Source: a virus | Length of the DNA: 35,492 bases | Strand: one strand, 5' to 3' | IMG/VR virus record: IMGVR_UViG_3300042307_001466 | Coordinates: 1-35,492 of that record | In this document: piece after piece, positions 28,201 through 35,492 of the stretch | Position numbering within the stretch: the first letter of the stretch is position 1 | Layout of the letters: each line of letters starts with the position of its first letter | The notes under the pieces: generated by a model | The model's database searches: none | The model's input: only the letters and a program-made list of their open reading frames with translations | What the model was told of the DNA's origin: nothing | Position numbers and translations under genes: made by a program

Positions 28201-31200
28201 ATCTGCACAAGGCTCTCGTCGAAGATAACGTAGTTAGAAGTTCCGCTGCCGCCGTCGCGGCTGTTGCTGTTCAGGTAACGGATGCCAGGGATGCCAGCAT
28301 TTAGAAGCGCTTTTGATGCGGATTTTCTTCCGTCCATCCCGCTTCTTGTCATGCCATTTCGGCCAGCTAACCGAGCGTATGCGTCCCCCCCTTTATTAGC
28401 TACCCCGGCTGCGTGCGTGCCGTTGGTTTTCCATGCCTGCCAAACTTCATCATTGGCGAGAAGTGGCTCCATGGCATTTCGGATTTTCTCACTCTGCTCT
28501 GAAAGCGGCTTGTCCCAGTCCAGAAAATCCGCTTCATCGGGCAGGAGATCAACGGTGTAGAGGTTGCCGCCGTCAATTTTGATGTCCTCCTCCTGAAGCG
28601 TTTGAAGCTCATCGGACAGTCTTTGAAACCATGGATCATCTTTGATTTCTACGGCACGGGCGGCTGCTTCCGCTTGGGCTTCCTTGAGGTTCCAGTCTTT
28701 GCCTTGTAGTAGCCCGATAGCACCGTTACTGATGGGAGCATTACCTGCGGTCTTTCCGTCTTTACCTCGGTAAACCTGCTGACCTTTCACTTCAACCCGC
28801 ATTCCAAGCGTGTCCGCGTAGGTTTTAGCAACATTTTGGGCCTCCGCAAAATACAGCCCCCAGCCGTAAGCCTGCGCCCCTTCTCCGGTGCCGATTTTGT
28901 CGAGGCTGAACCGATCCACTTTGTGGGGCGTGCCGTGAAAGGCGCGGAGGGAGAAATGAGTCGGCCCGATCAGCGTTGAGCCGTCGGGCAGCACTGTCGC
29001 CGGAGCCTCTCCCAGCGGAGTGGCGCGGGATCCGCTGACCGGATCGGCGGGCTGGCCTGCCATCTCTTGGGCTGCTTTCGCGGTCGCCCGGTTCTGTTCG
29101 ACTACCGAATCCACGCCCACGGCCCGGGCAAGGAACGCCTCCCAATCCGCGTCCAGCTTGCCTTCCCGCTTGAGCTTGAGCATTGCGGCCGCCCGCTGAA
29201 ACGCCGCCTTGAAGAAGGCGCCCATCCGCCCGAAGAACCCTTTCACGCTCGCGGGCAGGGTGTCGATCTTGCGGAGGTTGCCCATGAAGTAGTCCACGCC
29301 CATCTCCGCGACGGCCTCGTGGATCTGCTCCGGGCTCATCGTGGCCGGGGCTTTGTCGCCGAGATACACACGCGCGGCCTTCTCGCCGGCATCCATGCTG
29401 ATGGCCCCCGAGGCGAGCTCGCGCTTGAACTGGCTGTGCGTGCGTTCGTGGACCACATCGGCGGGCGTGGAGCCTAGAAAGAGCCGCGAGACGTCCTCAT
29501 AAAGCCCTTCCCGGACTTCGCCGGTGTTGGAGCCGAACACCTGCACATCCGCCGAGCTGGTTCCGGCTGCGTAGCCAGCCAGCTTCATTTGTTCTGCGAC
29601 GGATTCCGGGCTGGCCTGAGATTCCATGTCGAGGGTCTGCTTGTTGGGCAGGATTTCCCATTTGCCGGAGTCGTCCTTGGCGGCATACCACGCCACCAGA
29701 TCACGCACGGCTTGGGCGTTCCCGTTGGCTTCCCACGCAAGCCGGTCTTGGTAGGCCACGGCGGCGGCTTCTTCGCTGGTGAACTTGGCGCTTACGGTGC
29801 CGTCGGGTTCCACCATGTGAATCTCTCCCCCCACCCGCTCCAACTGCGGGGCCTGCGGACTGGCGGCAATGGCCTGCTCCGCTGCCACGCGCGCGTCTGC
29901 GGCCTTCTTGCCGGCGGCTTTGCTCTCCTCGGTGCGGTCCCTCCATGCCTGCCGGAATGCGGCTTCTTTCTCTGACAGATTGGAAATAGTGGCAATACGC
30001 TGGGCGTCCTCCAAGAGAATGCCCGCCTCGACCATGGTTTGCGGGCTGGTGAGCGCCTGCGCCACGGCGCGGCTCTCCTTGAGGCTGCCAACCCCGGTGC
30101 CGAGAAGCGCCAGAGGGAGCACCGCGAAGAACGTCTCCGCGCGGGAGCCGGTCCAGTCGCCCAGCTCTTTTTTCCAGTCCACCCCGGGGATGTCCTTGGA
30201 GAGCGCCGAAGCGGTTTGCTGCACCACCGCCGGGGTGATGTCCTGAAGCCCCTCCTGGAGGTTCTGCTCGAAGACGTTGGCGGCCCCTTTGATGGCGAAC
30301 GAGCGCCAGAAAGAGGAGGTCGGATCGGTAACCAAGTCCACCAACCCCTTGGTGAAAGGAAGCTCTCCAAGGGTCGATTTGAGTTGGAACCGCTCAAGCA
30401 CCGCTTGAATGCCGCCCGACACAAGCGCCATGGCATAACCTTTCTCGGGGTCGATCTCGGGATGATCCAGGGTGAGCCGCTCAAACTCTTGGTTCACCAT
30501 GCTGTTGGTCATCCATGCCATGCCCACGCCGGGGACGGCTGCGGCCATCATTTGCGGCACGGACCCGGCGAGGCCGAAAAAACCGCGCTGCACCACGTCG
30601 GGCATGTAGGTCAGCACCGGCTTGACCGGATCGATCTCGTTCTTGGCCACCCGGTCCAGCTCCATGGAGAGCCGAATCAGCGCGTCGGCTTTCTTGGCGT
30701 TGGCGAGCCGCTGGGCGCGTTCCTCGGGGGTGGCCGGGCGCCACGGGCTGCCCGTGTAACTTCCGTCAGCCGATTCGATTTCACCGGGCGCTATCTTGGG
30801 CCCCAAAGGCCGATCCGGGTTCACCATGAACTCTTTCCCGCTCTCCAGCGCGTCGATTTCCTTGCGGGCGTCAAGCAGCGTAAACATGCGGCTTGTGTTG
30901 GTCACCCGCAGCGGGTCGATGCCCCGGAGGTAGGAAACCCCCATGTTCTTGAAGAACGCGCCGACTTGTTGCACCGCGCCCTGAGGGTCCTCGGGCTGAT
31001 TGTGCGCGGCGTAGGCGGTCAGCATCTGGAGCACCGCCTTGCGTTTCTCGGGCTCGGCTTCCATCAGCCGGGTGGCCGCCTCAAATGGCAGGTCAGCGCC
31101 TTGGTTGATGGCCTTCGTGCTGCGTTCGAGCGTGGATTTTACCGCCGAGAAAAGGTCCCGGTTCTCGCGGGCGACTTCGTAGGCCTTTTGGTAGGTGTCG

Positions 31201-31799
31201 CGGTATTGGGCGAAATCGGCCCCCTCCTGCGCAGGGTCGTAACCCTTGGCGGTGTTCGCCTTTGCCTGCCAGTCCGTATAGGCGGAGTCGTAAACGGGTG
31301 CCCCGGCGTCAATGGCTTGGAGAAATGCGGCGCTGGTGGCGTCTCCCTTGCGTTTTGCCTCGAATGCCGCCCGGTCGTCGCGCTGCTGAAACTTGCCCTG
31401 AATTGCGGTGTAAAAGCCCAAGTCGTCCTTGGGGCCGTTGAAATTCTCGTTGGCGTATTGGTCGCGCAACGTGTCGTAAACCGGCGCCACGCGTTCCAAG
31501 GGCATCTCGGTTGCGTGCGCGAGAAAGGCCATGTTGGCCGACTGCGCCCGGGCTTTGTTGGCGTCGGGCACGAAGGGGCCCAGCTCGGCCTGCATCTCCT
31601 TGGACCATTTGCCGCCGAGGGTTTCGACATCGGAGAACAGCGGGCGGATTTGCGCCTCGCGCGCGCTGCGTTCCGCGTCGAGCCTCTTTTGGGTGGCGTC
31701 GTGCCACTCTTGAATCTGCGGGCGGATTTGGGCCTGCATGACCGGATCCGCCTGGGGAAACGCTTCGATGAGGATGGATGCTTGCTGGTCGTCGATCAT
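25224..31799 (-). CDS. Giant ejection/internal virion protein with zincin and ADP-ribosyltransferase-like domains
   Basis: 2191 aa from ATG 31799, two bases after the previous stop; an in-frame extension to 32108 is shadow. It occupies the place of T7 gp16, which enters the host envelope with the DNA. The N-terminal 750 residues are mostly helical with Ala/Gly-rich hydrophobic patches. HERTH (784-788), in VVHERTHSQFKREL, is an HExxH zinc-peptidase motif with a later candidate third ligand (EAVAEMG). Residues about 954-1205 (FHGTPHKVDRF, IGTGEGAQAYGWGLYFAE, then GIPGIRYLNSNSRDGGSG...NYVIFD) match the ART domain of phage polyvalent proteins. A long coiled-coil region and a hydrophobic helix (TGFLTFVVGGLF, about 2062) follow. 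Delivered early, these activities could modify host proteins. Confidence 0.82.
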   Translation of the reverse strand: MIDDQQASILIEAFPQADPVMQAQIRPQIQEWHDATQKRLDAERSAREAQIRPLFSDVETLGGKWSKEMQAELGPFVPDANKARAQSANMAFLAHATEMPLERVAPVYDTLRDQYANENFNGPKDDLGFYTAIQGKFQQRDDRAAFEAKRKGDATSAAFLQAIDAGAPVYDSAYTDWQAKANTAKGYDPAQEGADFAQYRDTYQKAYEVARENRDLFSAVKSTLERSTKAINQGADLPFEAATRLMEAEPEKRKAVLQMLTAYAAHNQPEDPQGAVQQVGAFFKNMGVSYLRGIDPLRVTNTSRMFTLLDARKEIDALESGKEFMVNPDRPLGPKIAPGEIESADGSYTGSPWRPATPEERAQRLANAKKADALIRLSMELDRVAKNEIDPVKPVLTYMPDVVQRGFFGLAGSVPQMMAAAVPGVGMAWMTNSMVNQEFERLTLDHPEIDPEKGYAMALVSGGIQAVLERFQLKSTLGELPFTKGLVDLVTDPTSSFWRSFAIKGAANVFEQNLQEGLQDITPAVVQQTASALSKDIPGVDWKKELGDWTGSRAETFFAVLPLALLGTGVGSLKESRAVAQALTSPQTMVEAGILLEDAQRIATISNLSEKEAAFRQAWRDRTEESKAAGKKAADARVAAEQAIAASPQAPQLERVGGEIHMVEPDGTVSAKFTSEEAAAVAYQDRLAWEANGNAQAVRDLVAWYAAKDDSGKWEILPNKQTLDMESQASPESVAEQMKLAGYAAGTSSADVQVFGSNTGEVREGLYEDVSRLFLGSTPADVVHERTHSQFKRELASGAISMDAGEKAARVYLGDKAPATMSPEQIHEAVAEMGVDYFMGNLRKIDTLPASVKGFFGRMGAFFKAAFQRAAAMLKLKREGKLDADWEAFLARAVGVDSVVEQNRATAKAAQEMAGQPADPVSGSRATPLGEAPATVLPDGSTLIGPTHFSLRAFHGTPHKVDRFSLDKIGTGEGAQAYGWGLYFAEAQNVAKTYADTLGMRVEVKGQQVYRGKDGKTAGNAPISNGAIGLLQGKDWNLKEAQAEAAARAVEIKDDPWFQRLSDELQTLQEEDIKIDGGNLYTVDLLPDEADFLDWDKPLSEQSEKIRNAMEPLLANDEVWQAWKTNGTHAAGVANKGGDAYARLAGRNGMTRSGMDGRKSASKALLNAGIPGIRYLNSNSRDGGSGTSNYVIFDESLVQILEENGQAVSTGQAPAADAVSGSSFSLRPADYAERLAAQMDALKRNPTARVTIYENAKKKLSALVAQIRAEASAEPKDTRPNAEQIQAAKDAHAATLERLATEEAAATQAATTKQAQNGVRLGFASKRAAADRALAAALAQTTGQTQLRTRLIQSLAEYNAILSAFPAEVRGKVGGFVQLAEIKTDRGRASFFADRIDRLERELEKTLRKEYRAQLDRVLDSYRPKREEGKKPKGKIGAEAQQILDTVEAAMELDGIQIAAEVAKFDALANDPNTTPEDAIKYGRIRDMLPLLGDIKNADAARLVSAIAAVKMVGSEGWARWKFQQLQLQENRKDARVALVADTGKTGLRQERVAAEQAAASVVGKSRSLLLNLSSFSEVLQYVFGKNSTTATEFLQREREASNQREDATEKVSRDINDLFTQLAGTELSGEKLRFRMAQKSIDTKAGKFSELEGITAILMWSQEDGRRHMTGPLDENGRPAGPWNYDQAFVDQITNALSPEALKVLGWLRTQYDAEHAPLSALYQKRHGIALPQHENYSPLSLTPQQAKAGEVVDPLSGSVVSGSILTPGSLRSRSFTAVAEPDFRDALSVFIAHRKMLDHWAAYYDVAVDMQAVLANRDVTNAAKAKAGPEAAAVLRSWLDYFAQGGVRDAAAGLEVGKTMGRMIGRGSQIALFGRASVLMVQATQLAAASVKMPVGSYMLRLSKLLSGNLSWSDALNSQFIQRRISQQPAIVQQAMQALGAASSPNAIKYAARNVGRLISGADGLFTAGTYAILLDYHRGNAAAMGLTGPDAEAFAHAEAARDTETVAQPTRGANRSLAELTATHPMARLVWSFASEARQKVALTAWAMGSGNVSRMVKTGFLTFVVGGLFTQVLKNLWREMKGDDDERKWSIERLVLAALTGPLNGIPGFSAVMGDGGSLLAKGKQGIHAVEDLLTKDQSAVDVLKDFDTVLSAMGLFSDNAAALSVLTHTATDAAKLLQNMTDSEEP

Positions 31800-31801
31800 G
31801 A

Positions 31802-33718
31802 TTAGGCTTTGCGGAAGTTGGTCACTTGCACCCCGTCTTTTGCGTGCAGCCCGGAGGGGCTGAAGAAGTCGAACCGGCCGCGCAGCGGGGGGAGCCCCAG
31901 TTTCTTGGCCTGCTCGTCGGTGGCGGTGTGGTCGGAGTATTGGCGGCGGACGGTGGAGCCGTCGGCGAGTTGAAGCTCCACCCAGTCGCCCTGCTTGATG
32001 CCCCGGAGTTTGAACTGCTCTTGAATGTCCGGGGAGATGGCCAGGCTGTTTTCGTCGAGCGTGTTGTTCCACGCGCCCACCCGGTTCTTTGAGGCGTTGT
32101 CCTTCCACGGGTCGGCCTTGTAGCCGTAGCTTGTGACTTTGCCACCCATAGCCGGGGCGCTGGCGTCAGAGAGCGGTTTGCCTTGGAGGATCTTCTTTGC
32201 GTCCTCCAAAGTCTTGCGGGCCTCCTGGGGCGGCTTGTAAGTGCTCTCTGGCGAGCTGAGAAACTTGGCCGCTGCGGATGCGGGCGCGTCTTTGCCGAGC
32301 CGTTCCTTGAACCAATTATTGATCTCCACTTGGCCCCATTCAGGGTGCCGCTTGAGGATGGCTTCCCCCTCTTGCTTGATCTGGAGGGACTTCTCGTAAG
32401 CCTTTTCATTCACCGCCCGGGCCTCGGCGTCTTTCTCCTTGGCGCTCTTTTTTAGGCCGAACAGAGTAAAATCGCTGGTTGCGATGGGTGACGCCGCAAG
32501 TTTGGGGTCAAACTTCCCAAACACCTGGGCTTTGAGGGCGTTCTCCGTCAAATCTCCGAGCACCGTCTTGGCGCTGGCGTTGACCGGGCCGGAGCGACCA
32601 CCGCTCTTTTTCTTAAGGTCAGAGAGAAGCCCCGAGCGGTAATCGCTGCGCATCGTGAGCACGTTGCTCATGATGTTGAAACGCTCTTCGCTCGTCGGGT
32701 CTTTCGCCGGGTCGTAGAGCTCGATGGAGCGTTGAACCGTGTAGTATTGCTCGAAGCTCGGGGGCGCCGATGCCGTGGCGCGGTCCTCCAGCTTGGAAAA
32801 GTAGTTCGTGAGCTTTTGCTCTGCGATGGAGTCGAGCGACGGCCCGAAGAACTCTTTGGCGTCGTCCATCGTGGTGATGCGGCCCCCGTCGATCATGTCG
32901 ATCGTGGCGCCGAACCGTTCGCCGCGCAGGGCGTTGGTTTTGGAGTCTGCGAGCTGCTGGAGTTTGAGCCGCTGGATCTGGGGAAGGTCCTTGTATTGCT
33001 CCGGATCCGAAAGCGCTTTGCTGGCCGCCACCGGGTCGGCCTCGATCGCCGCTTGGGCGCGGTTGAACTGCACTAGCTTCTGCGCGTGCTGCTTCATGCC
33101 GTCCGCCTGGTCGTCGTAAACCAGCCCCTTTTGGCGCATGACATCGGCCGTGGCGGCCGCCCCCTCGACGTCGCCGGAATCAATCTGCGTCTCGTAAAGC
33201 CGGGTGTGGGCCTTGGTCGAACGATCAAAGCTTTCGCTGGCGGCCTTGAGGCTCAGCGAGTTGGCGGTTTTGCTCCCGAACTCCACGGAGTAACGCTGAA
33301 TGGCGGCTTTTGCGTCGGGCGAAAGCGCCTTGTCCGCCAAGAGTTCCTTGGTCTTGTCGCCCAGGGATTTCTGCCACCCGGTCGCCCAGGTGTTGGTGTC
33401 GGAGCCCGGGGCAAGCTGGCTTTGGTAAGTGGTGAAATGTTCGTTGAGCGCGGACTGCGCGCCAATGATTGCCGTGTCGTTGTCGGCCTTGGCTTTCTCG
33501 GCGAAGATGCTGCCGAGCATGTTGCTGGTCTGGCTCACTCCACGGGCCAGCGACCGCATCCCTTGCGCGGCCCCGTCGAACGCGCCTTGGCGAATGCCCT
33601 CTTCGCGGAGCATGTTGGCGGCTTGGCTGAAATTCGCGCCTCTCCCGGCGGCTTCGCCGGTGGGCATGGCTACGCCCTGGGGAGCGTTGGGGATCGCGGC
33701 AATGGGAATACGTGGCAT
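31802..33718 (-). CDS. Internal virion protein, gp15-like, with C-terminal double-psi barrel-like domain
   Basis: 638 aa. Residues 1-510 are charged, Ala/Lys/Gln-rich helices (for example NMLREEGIRQGAFDGAAQGM), as in core proteins ejected with the DNA. The last 110 residues differ: GGKVTSYGYKADPWKDNASK, GAWNNTLDENSLAISPDIQEQF, GDWVELQLADGSTVRRQYSDHTA. This resembles RlpA/3D-type double-psi beta-barrels that act on or bind peptidoglycan (the ASK..GAWNN..L..NSLA.S pattern with a later Asp-His). If so, it may locally open the cell wall during ejection, the job done by the gp16 lytic transglycosylase domain in T7. Domain call is from pattern only. Confidence 0.75.
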   Translation of the reverse strand: MPRIPIAAIPNAPQGVAMPTGEAAGRGANFSQAANMLREEGIRQGAFDGAAQGMRSLARGVSQTSNMLGSIFAEKAKADNDTAIIGAQSALNEHFTTYQSQLAPGSDTNTWATGWQKSLGDKTKELLADKALSPDAKAAIQRYSVEFGSKTANSLSLKAASESFDRSTKAHTRLYETQIDSGDVEGAAATADVMRQKGLVYDDQADGMKQHAQKLVQFNRAQAAIEADPVAASKALSDPEQYKDLPQIQRLKLQQLADSKTNALRGERFGATIDMIDGGRITTMDDAKEFFGPSLDSIAEQKLTNYFSKLEDRATASAPPSFEQYYTVQRSIELYDPAKDPTSEERFNIMSNVLTMRSDYRSGLLSDLKKKSGGRSGPVNASAKTVLGDLTENALKAQVFGKFDPKLAASPIATSDFTLFGLKKSAKEKDAEARAVNEKAYEKSLQIKQEGEAILKRHPEWGQVEINNWFKERLGKDAPASAAAKFLSSPESTYKPPQEARKTLEDAKKILQGKPLSDASAPAMGGKVTSYGYKADPWKDNASKNRVGAWNNTLDENSLAISPDIQEQFKLRGIKQGDWVELQLADGSTVRRQYSDHTATDEQAKKLGLPPLRGRFDFFSPSGLHAKDGVQVTNFRKA

Positions 33719-33720
33719 CG

Positions 33721-34485
33721 TTAGGGTTTCTTTTTGAACGCGCCTTTGCTGTAGGCGTCGTAAGTTTGGCCTCCCGCCTGGGCAGCGCCCGAGAGCAACG
33801 AGCCGTAACCATCCAAGCGGTACCCCTGCGCCGTGGCGCGGCCTGAGGCTTCGGTGATCTGGGCTTGCCGGAGCGCGATCTTGTTGCCGGCGGCGGCGGC
33901 TTTGTAATTGAGATCCTGCGTGAAAGCGTCGTCGAGCAGCCCTGCCCGGGTGAGCTCGCCTTTGCGGGTCAGCGCGCGGTTCTCAAGGTCGGCCTTGTAT
34001 TGGACATCCTGATTTTGAAGCTCGAACAGGCCCGCAGTCTCCGCCAACTGCGCGAGGGGCGACCCGCTCATGACCACGCCCGCCTTGGCGTAGCTGGCCC
34101 GGGTCTTTGCCATGGCGCGCGCTTTCTCTTCTTGGTTGCGCTGGATCTGGGCTTGGGCCTCCCGGGTGCGCTGGACCGCTTCGTTGTCGATCGCCTGAGA
34201 CTGGTTTTGCTGGGTCTGGATGGCGGCCTGAGCGCTGAGCGCCTGCCGCTGCTGCATCCGCATTTGAAGATCCGCCTGCTGGCGCTGGACTGCGGCGTTG
34301 TATTCCCCGATCTTCTCGCTGTTTTTGGCCTGCTGCTGAGACGAGTAGTAGGACATCCCGGCCCCGGCGAGGCCCGTCACAATGGATGCCGCCGCCAAAA
34401 CTCCGGCGGTGATCCCCACTTGTTGCTGTTGCTCCTCAAACGGCTGCCACTGCGCGCGGTCGGGCTGCTCTTGGCTGTGTTTCAT
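33721..34485 (-). CDS. Internal virion protein, gp14-like
   Basis: 254 aa. Residues about 27-50 (GVLAAASIVTGLAGAGMSYY) are a glycine-rich hydrophobic helix, followed by a long Gln/Ala/Arg-rich coiled coil (QQQAKNSEKIGEYNAAVQRQ..., AQAQIQRNQEEKARAMAKTR) and a block ASYAKAGVVMSGSPLAQLAE, a hallmark of gp14-type internal virion proteins (SYAxAGVxxxGSPL). Forms part of the ejected channel or outer-membrane portal in podoviruses. Overlaps the GNAT-like gene's stop as ATGA. The start may be a downstream residue, but 34485 has the overlap. Confidence 0.85.
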   Translation of the reverse strand: MKHSQEQPDRAQWQPFEEQQQQVGITAGVLAAASIVTGLAGAGMSYYSSQQQAKNSEKIGEYNAAVQRQQADLQMRMQQRQALSAQAAIQTQQNQSQAIDNEAVQRTREAQAQIQRNQEEKARAMAKTRASYAKAGVVMSGSPLAQLAETAGLFELQNQDVQYKADLENRALTRKGELTRAGLLDDAFTQDLNYKAAAAGNKIALRQAQITEASGRATAQGYRLDGYGSLLSGAAQAGGQTYDAYSKGAFKKKP

Positions 34486-34916
34486 GGGCGGGTGAAAAGG
34501 GTCAAGTGGGTGATTCCGCTGTCGTTGTTGTGGAACCCGAATTTCTCAAAGGCCCGGATCAATCCCGCGTTTTTGAGCGCGGCGAGCACAACCCCGTAAT
34601 CGTTCTCAAGCGCCACTTCCTTGAGCGCCCCGAGAAGGTGATTGATAGAGCGGAGGCTTTCCCGCGGGGTGTTGCCGGGGTTTGTGACTGTCCATTCCAG
34701 CATCGCCACGCCCACCGAGTTGTCCATGTAAAGCCAGGCGGCGGCTTTGGGCACGCCGTCAAGCTCCACGATGCACCCGAGTTTCGGGAGCATGTCCCGG
34801 GGAACGGCTGGCCACCCGTGCGCGGCCCACCACTCGCAGACCATCGGATAATCGGCCTCAAGCTCGATCAACCGGGCAACGTAAACGGGCAGCGGTTTAG
34901 TCTCCAAGAACGTCAT
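34482..34916 (-). CDS. GNAT-like protein in the late operon
   Basis: 144 aa. Layout of a short GNAT fold: PVYVARLIELEADYPMVCEWWAAHGWPAVP (N-terminal), IVELDGVPKAAAWLYMDNSVGVAMLEWTVTNPGNTPRESLRSINHLLGALKEVA, then GFHNNDSGITHLTLF. The acceptor-like VTNPGNTPRE turn and the AFEKFGF C-terminal helix-strand fit an acetyltransferase-like fold. Small GNAT-like proteins lie between tail tubular B and gp14 in many T7-like prophages; substrate unknown. Start at 34916 overlaps the preceding gene by 20 nt. Confidence 0.75.
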   Translation of the reverse strand: MTFLETKPLPVYVARLIELEADYPMVCEWWAAHGWPAVPRDMLPKLGCIVELDGVPKAAAWLYMDNSVGVAMLEWTVTNPGNTPRESLRSINHLLGALKEVALENDYGVVLAALKNAGLIRAFEKFGFHNNDSGITHLTLFTRP

Positions 34917-35492
34917 ATTTTGGGATCAGCGCGAGCACGGTCAACGGGAGCGGCTGGGTCTGCCGCACTTGAATGGTGCCTTTGTCCTCGTAGGGCCGCG
35001 CAACCATCACGGTTTTATCGCCGGTGAACACGGGCGGGCTGCTGCCCATCGGATCGGCGGTGTCGCGGCTATAAATGGGGTCCCATTCGCCGTCCTCCAC
35101 TTCGACCTCGCCGCCGAGGCTCTTGTAAATCCGGACCACCATGCGGTTGACCCGGAATTTGCGGCCCTGGGCGCTGCCGTCGGGAAGCTGCCCCGGATCC
35201 AGCGGCATGGGCTTGAGTGTGCTGGTGTAGGGCAGCCCGACTGTCACCACGCTGGCGGCTCTGGGCAGGGTGACTTGTCCCCCGGTGACGGTTTGATCCG
35301 GCACCACGGCCCCGTCAGCCAGGATGCTCACGGTCTCGCCGTTGAGATGGCTTAGCCCGGTCACGGTGACCGTGGGCGCGCCGCTGTAGGTTTTCCCGGC
35401 GTCCACGTAGAACCAATCCGTCTTGGTCTCCGCCTCCAACGTCTCGCGATAAGCAGGATCCATGCGTTCGATGAACCGCACCGGCACCCCGT
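34897..35492 (-). CDS. Tail tubular protein B, C-terminal portion (cut by window edge)
   Basis: At least 197 aa; the N-terminal part lies beyond the right edge. The end of the protein is distinctive: VNRMVVRIYKSLGGEVEVEDG..., PPVFTGDKTVMVARPYEDKGTIQVRQTQPLPLTVLALIPKYDVLGD, the C-terminal strand set of gp12-type tail tubes. A beta-rich part before it (DKTDWFYVDAGKTYSGAPTVTVTGLSHLNGETVSILADG) is the usual propeller-associated insertion. The gene leads into the GNAT-like gene with a 20-nt overlap. In a circular genome it would lie upstream of the right block and just downstream of capsid and tail tubular A outside the window. Confidence 0.85.
   Translation of the reverse strand, partial: GVPVRFIERMDPAYRETLEAETKTDWFYVDAGKTYSGAPTVTVTGLSHLNGETVSILADGAVVPDQTVTGGQVTLPRAASVVTVGLPYTSTLKPMPLDPGQLPDGSAQGRKFRVNRMVVRIYKSLGGEVEVEDGEWDPIYSRDTADPMGSSPPVFTGDKTVMVARPYEDKGTIQVRQTQPLPLTVLALIPKYDVLGD

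Noticed and set aside
30039-31805. Long plus-strand open frame (588 codons)
   Set aside because: Fully antisense to the giant ejection protein gene; product is His/Arg/Gly-rich with no domain. GC-rich codon use keeps the opposite frame open.

Overview
The window looks like most of the genome of a temperate T7-like podovirus. The DNA is GC-rich, roughly 60-65% by eye, and genes are packed with 1-20 nt overlaps. The host is not proven. GC-rich coding, Shine-Dalgarno-poor A/C-rich leaders on some genes, and a small H..C...C..C..CGG secreted protein of a type I associate with Verrucomicrobiota or Planctomycetota make a Verrucomicrobiota host my best but weak guess.

Layout. Left block (1-5.7 kb, minus strand): terminase small and large subunits, two small conserved podovirus proteins, portal, two small proteins, scaffold, and the first codons of the major capsid protein, which runs off the left edge. 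Right block (19-35.5 kb, also minus strand): the C-terminal part of a tail tubular protein B (entering from the right edge), a GNAT-like protein, three internal-virion/ejection proteins (254, 638 and about 2191 aa), a beta-helix tailspike, a 729-aa structural protein, two small proteins, then a lysis cassette (holin-like, small zinc-binding secreted protein, DUF1353 protein, CHAP endolysin). Read leftward, the left edge (capsid) and right edge (tail tubular B) are the two sides of one late operon. The sequence is therefore a circular genome cut open inside that operon, with the rest of capsid, tail tubular A and most of tail tubular B outside the window.

The middle (5.8-19 kb) holds the early functions. 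A minus-strand operon of about 20 genes runs from 16.5 to 6.9 kb: a ribbon-helix-helix (RHH) regulator, an AlpA/excisionase-like protein, a Sak4-like ATPase, a Cas4/RecB-like nuclease with four cysteines, a DUF669 single-strand-binding candidate, RusA, a run of very small proteins, an SF2 helicase, a primase-like protein and a RepA/DnaB-like ATPase. Three plus-strand genes (6.0-6.9 kb) converge on it. A divergent RHH gene and two tiny membrane-protein genes lead to attP and a tyrosine integrase. I see no phage RNA polymerase and no DNA polymerase, so transcription and replication probably use host enzymes despite the T7-like virion genes.

Two elements frame the early block. A near-identical array of about 95 bp, built from 7-bp TTGGACT/AGTCCAA units with a strict 9-bp period, occurs at 5.8 kb and again at 17.15 kb. 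attP carries the 3' 45 nt of a tRNA-Thr(CGT), flanked by repeated TGGCARCAA sites that look like integrase arm sites. attP is uninterrupted and has virion genes on both sides, so the sequence comes from an unintegrated (circular or packaged) form.

Unusual points: the paired heptamer arrays; a repeated stop-start junction cassette between early genes; a 23-nt palindrome present twice in the late operon; a giant ejection protein carrying both an HExxH zincin motif and an ADP-ribosyltransferase-like domain; and at least six genes of 27-59 codons that are easy to miss.
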